This document shows positions 26,449 to 35,597 of a DNA stretch of 64,000 nucleotides, in pieces. The notes beneath the pieces were generated by a model. It worked only from the letters and a program-made list of their open reading frames with translations. It did not search any database and had not been told where the DNA came from. Position numbers and translations under genes: made by a program. Each line of letters opens with the position of its first letter. Within the stretch, counting starts at the first letter, position 1. Source of the DNA: Burkholderia catarinensis (GTDB lineage: Bacteria > Pseudomonadota > Gammaproteobacteria > Burkholderiales > Burkholderiaceae); contig NZ_MDEQ02000016.1 of assembly GCF_001883705.2 (NCBI RefSeq), positions 1-64,000 of the forward strand, written 5' to 3'.

Positions 26449-27123
26449 ATGGCTGAACTTTTTCTGGTACGGCACGGGCAGGCGTCATTCGGCACGGACG
26501 ACTACGACCGGCTGTCCGCCGCTGGCGAGCAGCAGGGCGTGTGGCTTGGCGAATACTTCGCGCGTCAGGGCCTGACGTTCGACCGCGTGGTCTGCGGCAC
26601 GATGACCCGGCATGCGCAGACGGTCGACGCGATCCTGCGCGGGATGGGCCGCGAAGGCGCGCCGGTCGACCGCCACCCGGGCCTGAACGAATACGACTTC
26701 CACGGGCTGTTCGCGGCCGCCGCGCACGACTATCCGGAAATCGCCCGCCTCGCGGCCGGCTCGATGAAGGAACACTTCCGCGCGCTGCGGCAGGTGCTGC
26801 ACCTTTGGTCGGCAGACAAGCTCGGCGAGTCGGCACCCGAAACCTGGGCGCACTTCCAGCAACGCGTTTCCGACGCGCGCGCCGCGATCCGCCACGGCGG
26901 CAGCCAGCGCGTGCTCGCGGTGAGCTCCGGCGGCCCGATCGCGGTCACCGTGCAGCAGGTGCTCGCGGCGCCGCCGTCGAGCGCGATCGCGCTGAACCTG
27001 CAGATCCGCAACAGCAGTCTTTCGCAGTTTTTCTTCAACGCCGAAGCGTTCCACCTCGCGTCGTTCAACGGCATCCCGCATCTGGAGGATCCCGAACGGC
27101 ACGCACTGCGAACCTACGGCTGA
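26449..27123 (+). CDS. Histidine phosphatase family protein
   Basis: The 224-residue product has the branch-1 phosphoglycerate-mutase-like signature LVRHGQAS at residues 6-13. The second Arg is in CGTMTRHAQTVDAI, an acid segment is in LNEYDFHG, and the second catalytic region is changed: it reads AVSSGGPI where most members have a second His, so catalysis could be altered. It is the first gene of a plus-strand operon with an APH-like kinase, SDRs and an acyl-CoA dehydrogenase. A phosphatase acting on a phosphorylated intermediate or proof-reading the kinase would fit, but is inference. Confidence 0.85.
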   Translation: MAELFLVRHGQASFGTDDYDRLSAAGEQQGVWLGEYFARQGLTFDRVVCGTMTRHAQTVDAILRGMGREGAPVDRHPGLNEYDFHGLFAAAAHDYPEIARLAAGSMKEHFRALRQVLHLWSADKLGESAPETWAHFQQRVSDARAAIRHGGSQRVLAVSSGGPIAVTVQQVLAAPPSSAIALNLQIRNSSLSQFFFNAEAFHLASFNGIPHLEDPERHALRTYG

Positions 27124-27143
27124 CCCCACGAACGATCGCGACG

Positions 27144-28175
27144 ATGACGAACCCTTCCCAGCCCCTCGACGCAGCCCGCCTCACGCGCTATCTGGAAGCG
27201 CACGTGCCGGGCTTCGAAGGCCCGCTCGATATGGAGAAGTTTGCCGGCGGCCAGTCGAATCCGACTTTCCTGCTGCGCGCGAAGAGCGGCCGCTATGTGC
27301 TGCGCCGCCAGCCGCCGGGCGAACTGCTGAAATCCGCGCACGCGGTCGACCGTGAATTCCGCGTGCTCACCGCGCTGTCGGGCACCGCGGTGCCGGTCGC
27401 GCGGCCGTATCACCTCTGCGAAGACCGCGACGTGATCGGCAGCCTGTTCTACGTGATGAGCTTCGAGGATGGCCGGATCTTCTGGGATCCCGCGCTGCCG
27501 GAACTGCCGAAGGCCGATCGTGCGACGTGCTACGACGCCGTGCTGCGCACGATGGCCGCGCTGCACGACGTCGATGTGGACGCGGTGGGCCTCGCCGACT
27601 ACGGCCGCCCCGGCAACTACTTCGAGCGTCAGATCGGCGTGTGGACGAAGCAGTATCGCGCGGCCGAAACGGAGCGCCTCGACGCGATGGAGACGCTGAT
27701 CGACTGGCTGCCGAAGGCGTGCCCCGAGGACACGGGCCGCCCGGCGCTGGTCCACGGCGATTTCCGGATCGACAACCTGATGTTCGCGTGCGACGACTAT
27801 CGCGTGCAGGCCGTGCTCGACTGGGAGCTGTCGACGCTCGGCAACCCGCTCGCCGATCTCGCGTATTTCTGCATGTGCCTGCGGCTGCCGTCCGGCGGGC
27901 AGGTGCGCGGCCTCGCGGGCCAGGATCGCGCCGAACTCGGCGTGCCGGACGAAGCGGCGATCGTCGCGCGCTATTGCGAACTGCGCGGCATCGAGCCGAT
28001 CCGCGACTGGCATTTCTATCTCGCGTTCAGTTTCTTCCGGCTTGCCGCGATCGCGCAGGGCGTGAAGGCGCGCGCGCTGCAGGGCAATGCATCGAGCGAG
28101 CAAGCGCTGCGCGTCGGCGCGATGACCGGCCGGCTGGCCGAGCTGGCCGTCGGCGTGATCGACGCGCATCGCTGA
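27144..28175 (+). CDS. APH-like kinase (ACAD10/11 or LvaA type)
   Basis: The 343-residue product has the aminoglycoside-phosphotransferase/choline-kinase fold: a nucleotide loop (FAGGQSNPTF near residues 34-43), the Brenner motif LVHGDFRIDNLMF near 208 and the metal site VLDWELSTLGNP near 228. It belongs to the branch fused in mammalian ACAD10/11 and seen as LvaA in levulinate degradation, where it phosphorylates the 4-hydroxyl of 4-hydroxyacyl-CoA. It lies 20 bases after the phosphatase gene. The ACAD10/11-like dehydrogenase in the same operon supports that role. Antibiotic resistance is unlikely. Confidence 0.85.
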   Translation: MTNPSQPLDAARLTRYLEAHVPGFEGPLDMEKFAGGQSNPTFLLRAKSGRYVLRRQPPGELLKSAHAVDREFRVLTALSGTAVPVARPYHLCEDRDVIGSLFYVMSFEDGRIFWDPALPELPKADRATCYDAVLRTMAALHDVDVDAVGLADYGRPGNYFERQIGVWTKQYRAAETERLDAMETLIDWLPKACPEDTGRPALVHGDFRIDNLMFACDDYRVQAVLDWELSTLGNPLADLAYFCMCLRLPSGGQVRGLAGQDRAELGVPDEAAIVARYCELRGIEPIRDWHFYLAFSFFRLAAIAQGVKARALQGNASSEQALRVGAMTGRLAELAVGVIDAHR

Positions 28176-28216
28176 GCGGCGGCACGACAACCTACAACAT
28201 GGAGGAGCACAGCAAC

Positions 28217-28981
28217 ATGGCAACGAATCTGTTCGACCTGACGGGCAAGATCGCACTGGTCACGGGCGCGAGCCGCGGCATCGGCGAGGAAATCGCGAAG
28301 CTGCTCGCGGAGCAGGGCGCGCACGTGATCGTGTCGAGCCGCAAGCTCGACGACTGCCGGGCGGTCGCGGACGCGATCGTCGCGGCAGGCGGCCGCGCCG
28401 AAGCGCTGGCCTGTCACGTCGGACGGCTCGAAGACATCGCCGCGACGTTCGAGCACATCCGCGGCAAGCACGGCCGGCTCGACATCCTCGTGAACAACGC
28501 GGCCGCGAACCCGTATTTCGGGCACATCCTCGATACCGATCTCGCCGCGTATGAAAAGACCGTCGACGTGAACATCCGCGGCTACTTCTTCATGTCGGTC
28601 GAGGCCGGTAAGCTGATGAAGACGCACGGCGGCGGCGCGATCGTCAACACGGCGTCGGTGAACGCGCTGCAGCCGGGCGACCGGCAGGGCATCTATTCGA
28701 TCACGAAGGCGGCCGTCGTCAACATGACGAAGGCGTTCGCGAAGGAATGCGGGCCGCTCGGCATCCGCGTGAACGCGCTGCTGCCGGGCCTCACGAAGAC
28801 GAAGTTCGCGGGCGCGCTGTTCGCCGACCAGGATATCTACGAGACCTGGATGGCGAAGATCCCGCTGCGCCGCCACGCGGAGCCGCGCGAAATGGCCGGC
28901 ACCGTGTTGTATCTCGTGTCGGACGCGGCGAGCTACACGAACGGCGAATGCATCGTCGTCGACGGCGGCCTGACGATCTGA
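28217..28981 (+). CDS. Short-chain dehydrogenase/reductase (first of two)
   Basis: The 254-residue classical SDR has the cofactor motif TGASRGIG (residues 15-22), NNAAAN near 90-95, the catalytic Ser in TASVNA and YSITK near 158-162, and ends in CIVVDGG. GGAGGAG lies nine bases before the ATG. The cofactor is probably NAD(H) or NADP(H). In this operon it would oxidise or reduce a hydroxyacyl intermediate. It is followed after 7 bases by a second, dissimilar SDR. Confidence 0.88.
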   Translation: MATNLFDLTGKIALVTGASRGIGEEIAKLLAEQGAHVIVSSRKLDDCRAVADAIVAAGGRAEALACHVGRLEDIAATFEHIRGKHGRLDILVNNAAANPYFGHILDTDLAAYEKTVDVNIRGYFFMSVEAGKLMKTHGGGAIVNTASVNALQPGDRQGIYSITKAAVVNMTKAFAKECGPLGIRVNALLPGLTKTKFAGALFADQDIYETWMAKIPLRRHAEPREMAGTVLYLVSDAASYTNGECIVVDGGLTI

Positions 28982-28988
28982 GCGCGCG

Positions 28989-29747
28989 ATGAAACTCGAC
29001 AGCTACACCGGGCAGGCCGTGATGATCACCGGCGCCGCGAGCGGCTTCGGCGCGTTGCTCGCGAGCGAGCTGGCCGCGATGGGCGCGCGGCTCGCGCTCG
29101 GCGACCTGAACGGCGAAGCGCTCGAGCGCGTGGCCGCGCCGCTGCGCGCGGCCGGCGCCGACGTGATCGCGCAGCGCTGCGACGTGCGCATCGAAGCTGA
29201 AGTGGCATCGCTGGTGCATGCGGCCGCCGCGCGCTTCGGGCGGCTCGACGTCGGCATCAACAATGCGGGCATCGCGCCGCCGATGAAGGCGCTGATCGAC
29301 ACCGACGAAGCCGATCTCGACCTGAGCTTCGCGGTGAACGCGAAAGGCGTGTTCTTCGGGATGAAGCACCAGATCCGCCAGATGCTCGCGCAGCGCGAAG
29401 GCGTGATCCTGAACGTCGCGTCGATGGCTGGGCTCGGCGGCGCGCCGAAGCTGGCCGCGTACGCGGCGTCGAAGCATGCGGTGGTCGGGCTCACGAAGAC
29501 GGCCGCGCTCGAATACGCGCGCCACGGCATTCGCGTGAACGCGGTGTGCCCGTTCTACAGCACGACGCCGATGGTCACCGACAGCGATATCGGCGACCGC
29601 CAGGACTTTCTCGCGCAGGGCTCGCCGATGAAGCGGCTCGGCCGGCCCGACGAAATCGTCGCGACGATGCTGACGCTGTGCGCGAAGGAAAACACTTATC
29701 TGACCGGGCAGGCCGTCGCCGTCGACGGCGGTGTCTCGGCCTTCTGA
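28989..29747 (+). CDS. Short-chain dehydrogenase/reductase (second of two)
   Basis: The 252-residue SDR has TGAASGFG (residues 14-21), NNAG near 90, the catalytic Ser in ASMAG and YAASK near 157-161. The acidic residue after strand 2 (GDLN) favours NAD(H). It resembles 3-hydroxyacyl-CoA dehydrogenases of the SDR type, which suits the last step of making a 3-ketoacyl-CoA in the predicted 4-hydroxyacyl route. It lies between the first SDR and the acyl-CoA dehydrogenase gene in one operon. Confidence 0.87.
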   Translation: MKLDSYTGQAVMITGAASGFGALLASELAAMGARLALGDLNGEALERVAAPLRAAGADVIAQRCDVRIEAEVASLVHAAAARFGRLDVGINNAGIAPPMKALIDTDEADLDLSFAVNAKGVFFGMKHQIRQMLAQREGVILNVASMAGLGGAPKLAAYAASKHAVVGLTKTAALEYARHGIRVNAVCPFYSTTPMVTDSDIGDRQDFLAQGSPMKRLGRPDEIVATMLTLCAKENTYLTGQAVAVDGGVSAF

Positions 29748-29780
29748 CCGAACCGAACACGGAATCTCGAGGAGTCGATC

Positions 29781-31025
29781 ATGGACTTTGGCTACACCCC
29801 GAAAGTGGAAGCGCTGCGCGAACGCGTGCAAGCGTTCATGGACGCGCACATCGTGCCGCGCATCCGCCAGTGGAACGACGAAGTGCACGCGGGCCAGTAT
29901 CCCGTGTCGTTCATGGAGGAGCTGAAAGAGCGCGCGAAGGCCGAAGGGCTGTGGAACCTGTTCCTGCCGCACCTGAAGGACGACGAGCCCGGCACGGGCC
30001 TGACGAACCTCGAATACGCGCCGCTCGCCGAGATCATGGGGCGCGTGGGCTGGGCGTCGGAAGTGTTCAACTGCAACGCGCCGGACACCGGCAACATGGA
30101 ACTGCTGCACATGTTTGCGACGCCGGAGCAGCGCGAACAGTGGCTGCTGCCGCTGCTGCGCGGCGAGATCCGTTCGGCGTTCGCGATGACGGAGCCCGAC
30201 GTGGCGTCGTCGGATGCGACCAACATCACGACGCGCATCGAGCGCGCGGGCGACGAGTACGTGATCAACGGCCGCAAGTGGTTCATCACGAACGCCGCGC
30301 ATCCGAACTGCAAGATCCTCATCGTGATGGGCAAGACCGATCCCGACGCCGAGTCGCACCAGCAGCAGAGCATGATCCTCGTGCCGCGCGACACGCCGGG
30401 CGTGACGATCGTACGCAACATCACGGTGGTCAATCACTACGCGCCGGAAGGGCACTGCGAGATCACGTTCGACAACGTGCGCGTGCCGGCGCGCAACCTG
30501 CTCGGCGAGGAAGGCAGCGGCTTCGCGCTCGCGCAGGCGCGCCTCGGGCCGGGCCGCATCCACCACTGCATGCGTTCGATCGGCGCGGCCGAGCTTGCGC
30601 TGGAATTGATGATCGACCGCGCACAGTCGCGTGTCGCGTTCGGCAAGCAGCTGAACCGGCACGGCACGGTCGGCGAATGGATCGCGCGTTCGCGCATCGA
30701 GATCGACCAGGCGCGCCTGCTCGTGCTGAAGGCCGCATGGATGATCGACAAGGTCGGCGCGAAGGCGGCGCGCAAGGAAATCTCGATGATCAAGGCGCTC
30801 GTGCCGACCGTCTATACGGACGTGTGCGACCGTGCGATGCAGGTGTTCGGCGCGGCGGGGTTGAGCCCCGATACGCCGCTCGCCGACCTGTGGACCTGGG
30901 GCCGCGCGCTGCGCTTCGCCGACGGCCCGGACGAGGTGCACCTGCAGGCGATCGCACGGATGGAGATCAAGAGCGGCGAGCCGGGCTCGACGGCCGCGTA
31001 CCTGACGCCGCCGCCGCGCGGCTGA
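29781..31025 (+). CDS. Acyl-CoA dehydrogenase, ACAD10/11-like
   Basis: The 414-residue flavoprotein has the ACAD signatures FAMTEPDVASSD near residue 134 and FGKQLNRHGTV near 289. At the place of the usual catalytic Glu (YEG in medium-chain enzymes) it reads RFADGPDEVH, the form found in ACAD10/11 and relatives. Those enzymes act on 4-phosphohydroxyacyl-CoA. The gene begins 33 bases after the second SDR gene, and the APH-like kinase lies in the same operon. Together they match the two halves of mammalian ACAD10/11. Confidence 0.88.
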   Translation: MDFGYTPKVEALRERVQAFMDAHIVPRIRQWNDEVHAGQYPVSFMEELKERAKAEGLWNLFLPHLKDDEPGTGLTNLEYAPLAEIMGRVGWASEVFNCNAPDTGNMELLHMFATPEQREQWLLPLLRGEIRSAFAMTEPDVASSDATNITTRIERAGDEYVINGRKWFITNAAHPNCKILIVMGKTDPDAESHQQQSMILVPRDTPGVTIVRNITVVNHYAPEGHCEITFDNVRVPARNLLGEEGSGFALAQARLGPGRIHHCMRSIGAAELALELMIDRAQSRVAFGKQLNRHGTVGEWIARSRIEIDQARLLVLKAAWMIDKVGAKAARKEISMIKALVPTVYTDVCDRAMQVFGAAGLSPDTPLADLWTWGRALRFADGPDEVHLQAIARMEIKSGEPGSTAAYLTPPPRG

Positions 31026-31101
31026 GCGTCGCGCCGCGATGCGCGGGGCCATGGACGAACAGATGGCGCACGCCGTAACATGCCGGCAAGGAGATCCGGC
31101 G

Positions 31102-32007
31102 ATGCGCCTTTCGAAGATTGACCTGAACCTGTTCGTCGTATTCGACGCGATCTACACCAAGCGCAACCTGACGCGGGCGGCCGAGGTGCTGAACCTCACG
31201 CAGCCGGCCGTCAGCAACGCGCTCGCGCGGCTGCGCAAGACCCTGAACGATCCGCTGTTCGTCAGCACGCCGGCCGGCATGATGCCGACGCCGATGGCCG
31301 AGAACATCGTCGGCCGCGTGCGCGAGGCGATGCAACTGCTCGATTCGAGCGCGCACGAAGGCGACGTGTTCGATCCGGCGTCGTCGACGCGCGTGTTCCG
31401 GATGAGCATGAGCGACCTGACCGAAGCGCTGCTGCTGCCCGCGCTCGGCGAACTGCTGCAAACGCATGCGCCCGGCATGCACGTGCGCAGCTATACGATG
31501 GACCGCCGCGAAGTCGCGACCGCGCTCGCGAACGGCTCGGTCGACATCGCTATCGACGCGCCGCTGATCGGCGATCCGCATCTGCACCAGGCGCTGCTCG
31601 TGCGCGACCGCTACGCGTGCATGATCCGCGACGATCACCCGTTCAAGGGCGACACGCTGACCATGGATGACTACCTGTCGATGGGGCACATCCACGTGTC
31701 GAGCCGCCGCAAGGGCAGCGGGCACGTCGACGCGGAGCTGACGCGCCTGGGGCTGCGCCGCAATATCCAGATGCGCGTGCAGCACTACATGGTCGCGCCG
31801 CTGATCGCGATGCGCGGCGATCTCGCGCTGACGGCGCCGCTGCGGCTGCTGCAGCGCTATCCGGCGCGCATCCTCGAACTGCCGTTCGAGATGCCGGGCC
31901 TCGAATACTTCTGTTACTGGCATCGCAGCGCCGACCAGGACCAGGGCAGCCGGTGGCTGCGCGAGCAGCTGATGACGCTGATGGGCGGGATGGGCGAGCC
32001 GCGGTGA
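31102..32007 (+). CDS. LysR-family regulator, NodD/NahR-like branch
   Basis: The 301-residue protein begins MRLSKIDLNLFVVFDAI, and the helix-turn-helix (NLTRAAEVLNLTQPAVSNALARL) follows. Both are typical of the NodD/NahR/PA-type LysR branch. AAGGAG lies eight bases before the ATG at 31102, which favours it over the upstream ATG at 31039. It is the last gene on the plus strand after the acyl-CoA dehydrogenase and may be co-transcribed. It probably controls the operon in response to a carboxylic acid or CoA-linked inducer. Confidence 0.86.
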   Translation: MRLSKIDLNLFVVFDAIYTKRNLTRAAEVLNLTQPAVSNALARLRKTLNDPLFVSTPAGMMPTPMAENIVGRVREAMQLLDSSAHEGDVFDPASSTRVFRMSMSDLTEALLLPALGELLQTHAPGMHVRSYTMDRREVATALANGSVDIAIDAPLIGDPHLHQALLVRDRYACMIRDDHPFKGDTLTMDDYLSMGHIHVSSRRKGSGHVDAELTRLGLRRNIQMRVQHYMVAPLIAMRGDLALTAPLRLLQRYPARILELPFEMPGLEYFCYWHRSADQDQGSRWLREQLMTLMGGMGEPR

Positions 32008-32139
32008 TGCAGGCGGGCCGCGCCTGCGTCACGTGCTTTTCGATATCGCCATCGGCACCCGCGTGCCGTACCGGACGCGCGTCGCGCCCGATCGTTCGCC
32101 GGCGGGCGCGGCGTAGCGGCGGCAGCGGGCTTGCCGCTG

Positions 32140-33366
32140 CTACGCGAGCAGGCGCGCTTCGAACGGATAGTCGGACAACAGCTCGACCTGCCCGTCGTCA
32201 CGCACGTACACCTGCTCTTCGAGTTTCACGCCCTCGCCACCGGCTTCGTGACCGATGTAGCTCTCGATGCACAGCGTCATGCCGGGCTCGATCACGCCGT
32301 CATAGCCCTTTGCATCGTTATCCTCGCGATGGACGATATAGGGATACTCGCCCGTCATCCCGACGCCGTGCGCGAGTGCGAAATAACGGCGCGCGCGATA
32401 CGGCTGCGGGATTTTCCATGCTTTCGCGATGAATTCCTGAAACGTCGTGCCGGCCTTCACGTTTTCCATGTTGGCGTGGATCTGATCGTACGCGAGCCGG
32501 TAGAGGTTCTTCTGTGCGTCGGTCGCCGGGCCATCGCCGCACAGGAACGTGCGGGAAAAATCCGCGTAGTAGCCGAACCGGCCGACAACGTCGGTATCAA
32601 GCCCGACCAGCTCGCCCGCCTGGATCTTGCGCGGGCTGCTCTCCTGGAACCACGGGTTCGTGCGCGGCCCCGAACTGATCAGCCGGGTCTCCACGTAGTC
32701 GCCGTCCGTTGCGATCACGTGTTGATGAAGATGCGACCACAGTTCGTTTTCGCTGATGCCCGGCACGAGCGCGGCCTCGAGCTTGCGTACACCCGCTTCC
32801 GCCGCGCGCAGCGACGCGCGGATCATCTTGATTTCGTTCGGCACCTTGATTGCGCGTGCGCGCTCGAGCGGCTCCTGTGCATCGGAGATCTCGTAGCCGC
32901 GCGCCTGAAGTGCGAACGCGGCCGCGGATGTCGCGCTTTCGATCGCGATGCGCTTGCCGCCGCCCGATGAGCGAACGAGCGCGTCGATTTCGTCCGCCCA
33001 TCGTTCGGTAACCTGACGAAGCATGTCGTCACAGAAGTAGTACGAAATAGCGGTCGCCGGACGAACCTCGTCGACCGTGTCGAGCCCGTCGGCAAGAAAC
33101 TCGCAGCCGGCGTACTCGAACAGCACGACCTTGCCTTCGGCCGGCACGAACAGGTATCGCGCCGGATTGCGCATCGAGTACACCTGCATGTTGCGCGACC
33201 CCGTCGCATAGCGCATGTGGGTCGGGTCGAACAGGACGGCGGCGCTCAGGTCGCGCTTCTTCAGTTCGCGGCGAACCGCGGCGAGCCGGTCCCGCTGGAT
33301 CTGTGCGATCTCGTCGGCGGTCGGTTCGCAATCTTCCGGACGGTGGGTCGGTCTGAGGATGGACAT
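32140..33366 (-). CDS. M24-family enzyme, DddP/aminopeptidase-P-like
   Basis: The 408-residue protein has a creatinase-like N-terminal domain and a pita-bread C-terminal domain. All five metal ligands are readable: the two Asp in LDTD and YYAD, His in ALAHGVGM, Glu in CIESYIG and Glu in KLEEQV. Creatinase lacks these, so a metal enzyme is expected. The shape agrees with prolidases and with the DMSP lyase DddP. Its neighbours are a 2OG oxygenase and a quaternary-amine binding protein, which favour a betaine-like or sulfonium substrate. The ATG at 33366 is used; an upstream ATG at 33414 is possible. Between them lie three (T/A)ATCGGG repeats. Confidence 0.8.
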   Translation of the reverse strand: MSILRPTHRPEDCEPTADEIAQIQRDRLAAVRRELKKRDLSAAVLFDPTHMRYATGSRNMQVYSMRNPARYLFVPAEGKVVLFEYAGCEFLADGLDTVDEVRPATAISYYFCDDMLRQVTERWADEIDALVRSSGGGKRIAIESATSAAAFALQARGYEISDAQEPLERARAIKVPNEIKMIRASLRAAEAGVRKLEAALVPGISENELWSHLHQHVIATDGDYVETRLISSGPRTNPWFQESSPRKIQAGELVGLDTDVVGRFGYYADFSRTFLCGDGPATDAQKNLYRLAYDQIHANMENVKAGTTFQEFIAKAWKIPQPYRARRYFALAHGVGMTGEYPYIVHREDNDAKGYDGVIEPGMTLCIESYIGHEAGGEGVKLEEQVYVRDDGQVELLSDYPFEARLLA

Positions 33367-33420
33367 GGTATCGGGTATCGGGAATCGGGTTTCGAATGGA
33401 ATCGGGCGGAGCATGACGGG

Positions 33421-34308
33421 TCAGTCGACCAGGCCGTCGGCGCGGACGAGCCGTTGCTCGGCCTCGAGATGCATTTCCGAGACACGGCCGTACAACTGGC
33501 GTGTGCGCTCGAGGCGGCCGATCACGCCGGGCTTCTTCGAGTACGCGAAGATCGCCGTGTGACGCTCGCGCTCGCCCTCGACTCGCGCGACGCGATGCAG
33601 CGAGAAGCGGCCCTTGAACAGTTGCAGATCTCCCGGGCGCAACGTGATCACGCGGACCGGCTCGCGTGTCTCGCCGCGCACGACGCGCCCGACCTCGTGG
33701 TAGTTCTCGCCTTCCGGCGAGCGAATCCCGGGGCAGTACTCGAAGTCGCCGCCGGCGGCCGGTTGCTGGGTCATCATCGACACGATGAATTCGTTCGTGT
33801 CGTAGTGCCACGGCTGCTCCGTGCCGGGCGGCAGCACGTTTTGCACGAGGCCGGCGTACGGATCCGCGTACTCCCATACGCGAGCCTCGCCGAGGCATGC
33901 GGCGATGAAGGATTTCATCGACTGGGCGACGTACAGGCGATGAATGATTGCGTCGGCCGGAATGACGTCGCGCGTGACGAAGCCGCTGGTGCGATCCATG
34001 AACACGCGGCGAGGATCGTCGGCCGGCAGCGACGGATCGTCGGTCGTGAAATACGCATTGACCTTGCGGTGCGAGTAGAACGTCTTCGCCGCCAGGGCGC
34101 GGCCCTCGACGCGAGCCAGTTCGAGGGCGGCCGGCCGCAGGAAATCGTGCAGTACGGCGCTGCCGTGGCCCGCGAGTTCTTCGCGGCAGGCCGCTATCAA
34201 CTCGCGCATCCGGGGATGATCCGGGGTGTGCAGCGGATAGCGGTCGGTATCGACGATGTCGCCGAGGTCCACACATTCGGCATCGGCAAGCGGCAGGTTG
34301 ACGGTCAT
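33421..34308 (-). CDS. 2-oxoglutarate-Fe(II) oxygenase family protein
   Basis: The 295-residue product has the double-stranded beta-helix metal triad: HYDTNEF near residue 167 and SLHRVARVEGERERH near 251, with the 2OG-binding Arg a few residues on. Similar proteins hydroxylate or demethylate small amino-acid-like substrates. The gene lies between the M24 enzyme (6 to 54 bases) and the binding protein (about 200 bases), all reading left. A role in demethylating a betaine or modifying an amino acid is inference from context. Confidence 0.78.
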   Translation of the reverse strand: MTVNLPLADAECVDLGDIVDTDRYPLHTPDHPRMRELIAACREELAGHGSAVLHDFLRPAALELARVEGRALAAKTFYSHRKVNAYFTTDDPSLPADDPRRVFMDRTSGFVTRDVIPADAIIHRLYVAQSMKSFIAACLGEARVWEYADPYAGLVQNVLPPGTEQPWHYDTNEFIVSMMTQQPAAGGDFEYCPGIRSPEGENYHEVGRVVRGETREPVRVITLRPGDLQLFKGRFSLHRVARVEGERERHTAIFAYSKKPGVIGRLERTRQLYGRVSEMHLEAEQRLVRADGLVD

Positions 34309-34507
34309 GTTTTGACTCCAGGAAGGGAAATGCGTCGGCACGGTCGCGGCGCGGGATGCTTGCCGCGGATATCGATCATCTTTCGTCAACCAGAATGTTT
34401 CAGGAAACGAGTTATTCCGATTGCCCAAGCGGAACCGTCAATGAATACGCCGGCAGGCACGCCGTGCGGCGGCCGCGGCAGGCGCGCACGGTTGCTCGGT
34501 TCGGCAC

Positions 34508-35419
34508 CTAGCGCAGCCATGCGTCGACGCGCTCGCGGTTTGCCGCGATCCAGCGTGCGACGCCCTTCTGCGGGTCGGCATCGCCCTCCGCGCGAATGTC
34601 GTTCATCAGCGAGCCGAGCGTCTGGTCGTCCATCTTCCACGCACCGAGCCAGTGCGCGAGATCCGGATGCGCGCGGCCGAATCCGGCGGTCGCGATCGCG
34701 TAGATCGCATCGGGCTGCCCGAACACCTGCTTCGGGTCCTTCAGGTAGTGCATCGGATACTTCGCCCAGACCCAGTGCGGATTCCACAGCGTGACCACGA
34801 TCGGCTCGCGACGCTTTGCTGCCCGTTCGAGCGCAAGCAGCATCGCGGCCTCGGATGACGGCAGCACCGTGTAGTCGAGCCCGTACGCGGTGCGCGCCTG
34901 GGCCGTCAGTTTCATCAGGCCGCTGCCCGGTTCGATGCCGAAGATCATCGGCTTGCCGTCGTGCTGGAACTGCGCGGCGCGTGCATTCAACTGGTCGACG
35001 CTGTCGACGTCGACATAGTCCGGCACGGCGAGGCCCAGCTGCGCGCGCGGAAACCAGGGCCCGATCTTTTCGACCCGCGATTTCACGCTGTCATAGGGGG
35101 CGGCATCCGCCGACGGCAGCCAGACTTCGAACGTGAGGTCGAGCTTGCCTTGCGCGACAGCGCTGTAAATGATCGCCTTGTCGCCCGGTCGCAGCGAGAC
35201 CGTATAGCCTTTTTGCGCGAGCAGTGCCTTCCACAGGTTCGCAACCGCGATATTTTCGGCCCAGTTGTTCACGCCGATCGTGATCGCGCGGTCGTCGGCG
35301 GCGGTGGCGGGATGGGCGCCGGCGATCAGGCCGGTGAGCAGAAGCAGCCGGGGCAGCAAGCGGCCGGCGCGACGGAGGATCGGGCGGAAAAGCCAATGGA
35401 AAAATAGTGAGGGGATCAT
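34508..35419 (-). CDS. Periplasmic glycine betaine/choline-type ABC binding protein
   Basis: The 303-residue OpuAC/ProX-type protein has a long N-terminal signal peptide (cleavage near residue 41, PATAAD). The mature start ITIGVNNWAENIAVANLW follows, and a cage-type binding strand LTFEVWLPSAD supplies the aromatic residue. Such proteins capture quaternary amines through cation-pi contacts. No permease or ATPase gene is nearby, so it must dock to an importer encoded elsewhere. It is divergent from a LysR gene and is the first gene of the leftward set. Confidence 0.86.
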   Translation of the reverse strand: MIPSLFFHWLFRPILRRAGRLLPRLLLLTGLIAGAHPATAADDRAITIGVNNWAENIAVANLWKALLAQKGYTVSLRPGDKAIIYSAVAQGKLDLTFEVWLPSADAAPYDSVKSRVEKIGPWFPRAQLGLAVPDYVDVDSVDQLNARAAQFQHDGKPMIFGIEPGSGLMKLTAQARTAYGLDYTVLPSSEAAMLLALERAAKRREPIVVTLWNPHWVWAKYPMHYLKDPKQVFGQPDAIYAIATAGFGRAHPDLAHWLGAWKMDDQTLGSLMNDIRAEGDADPQKGVARWIAANRERVDAWLR

Positions 35420-35597
35420 GTGCGAATCTCGTTTTCGATAGGGTGGACGAGGCCGCGCGATACGGGCTCCATGGCGCCGGGCGAGTCGGGCCGTGCCGGA
35501 TCGGCGAAAGTTGTGAGCGGAATTATTTTCATCAATAATCGGCTCGCTCACCGCCATCTTTCGGACGTCAAATTCTTTTTGAAAACGAGTAATTTCG

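Noticed and set aside
27144..28175. Aminoglycoside resistance gene
   Set aside because: The APH fold is shared with metabolic kinases, and the operon is clearly catabolic with an ACAD10/11-like partner.
33367..33395. (T/A)ATCGGG repeats before the M24 enzyme gene as a regulatory array
   Set aside because: Three short copies of a kind often seen between genes in these GC-rich genomes; no link to a regulator.
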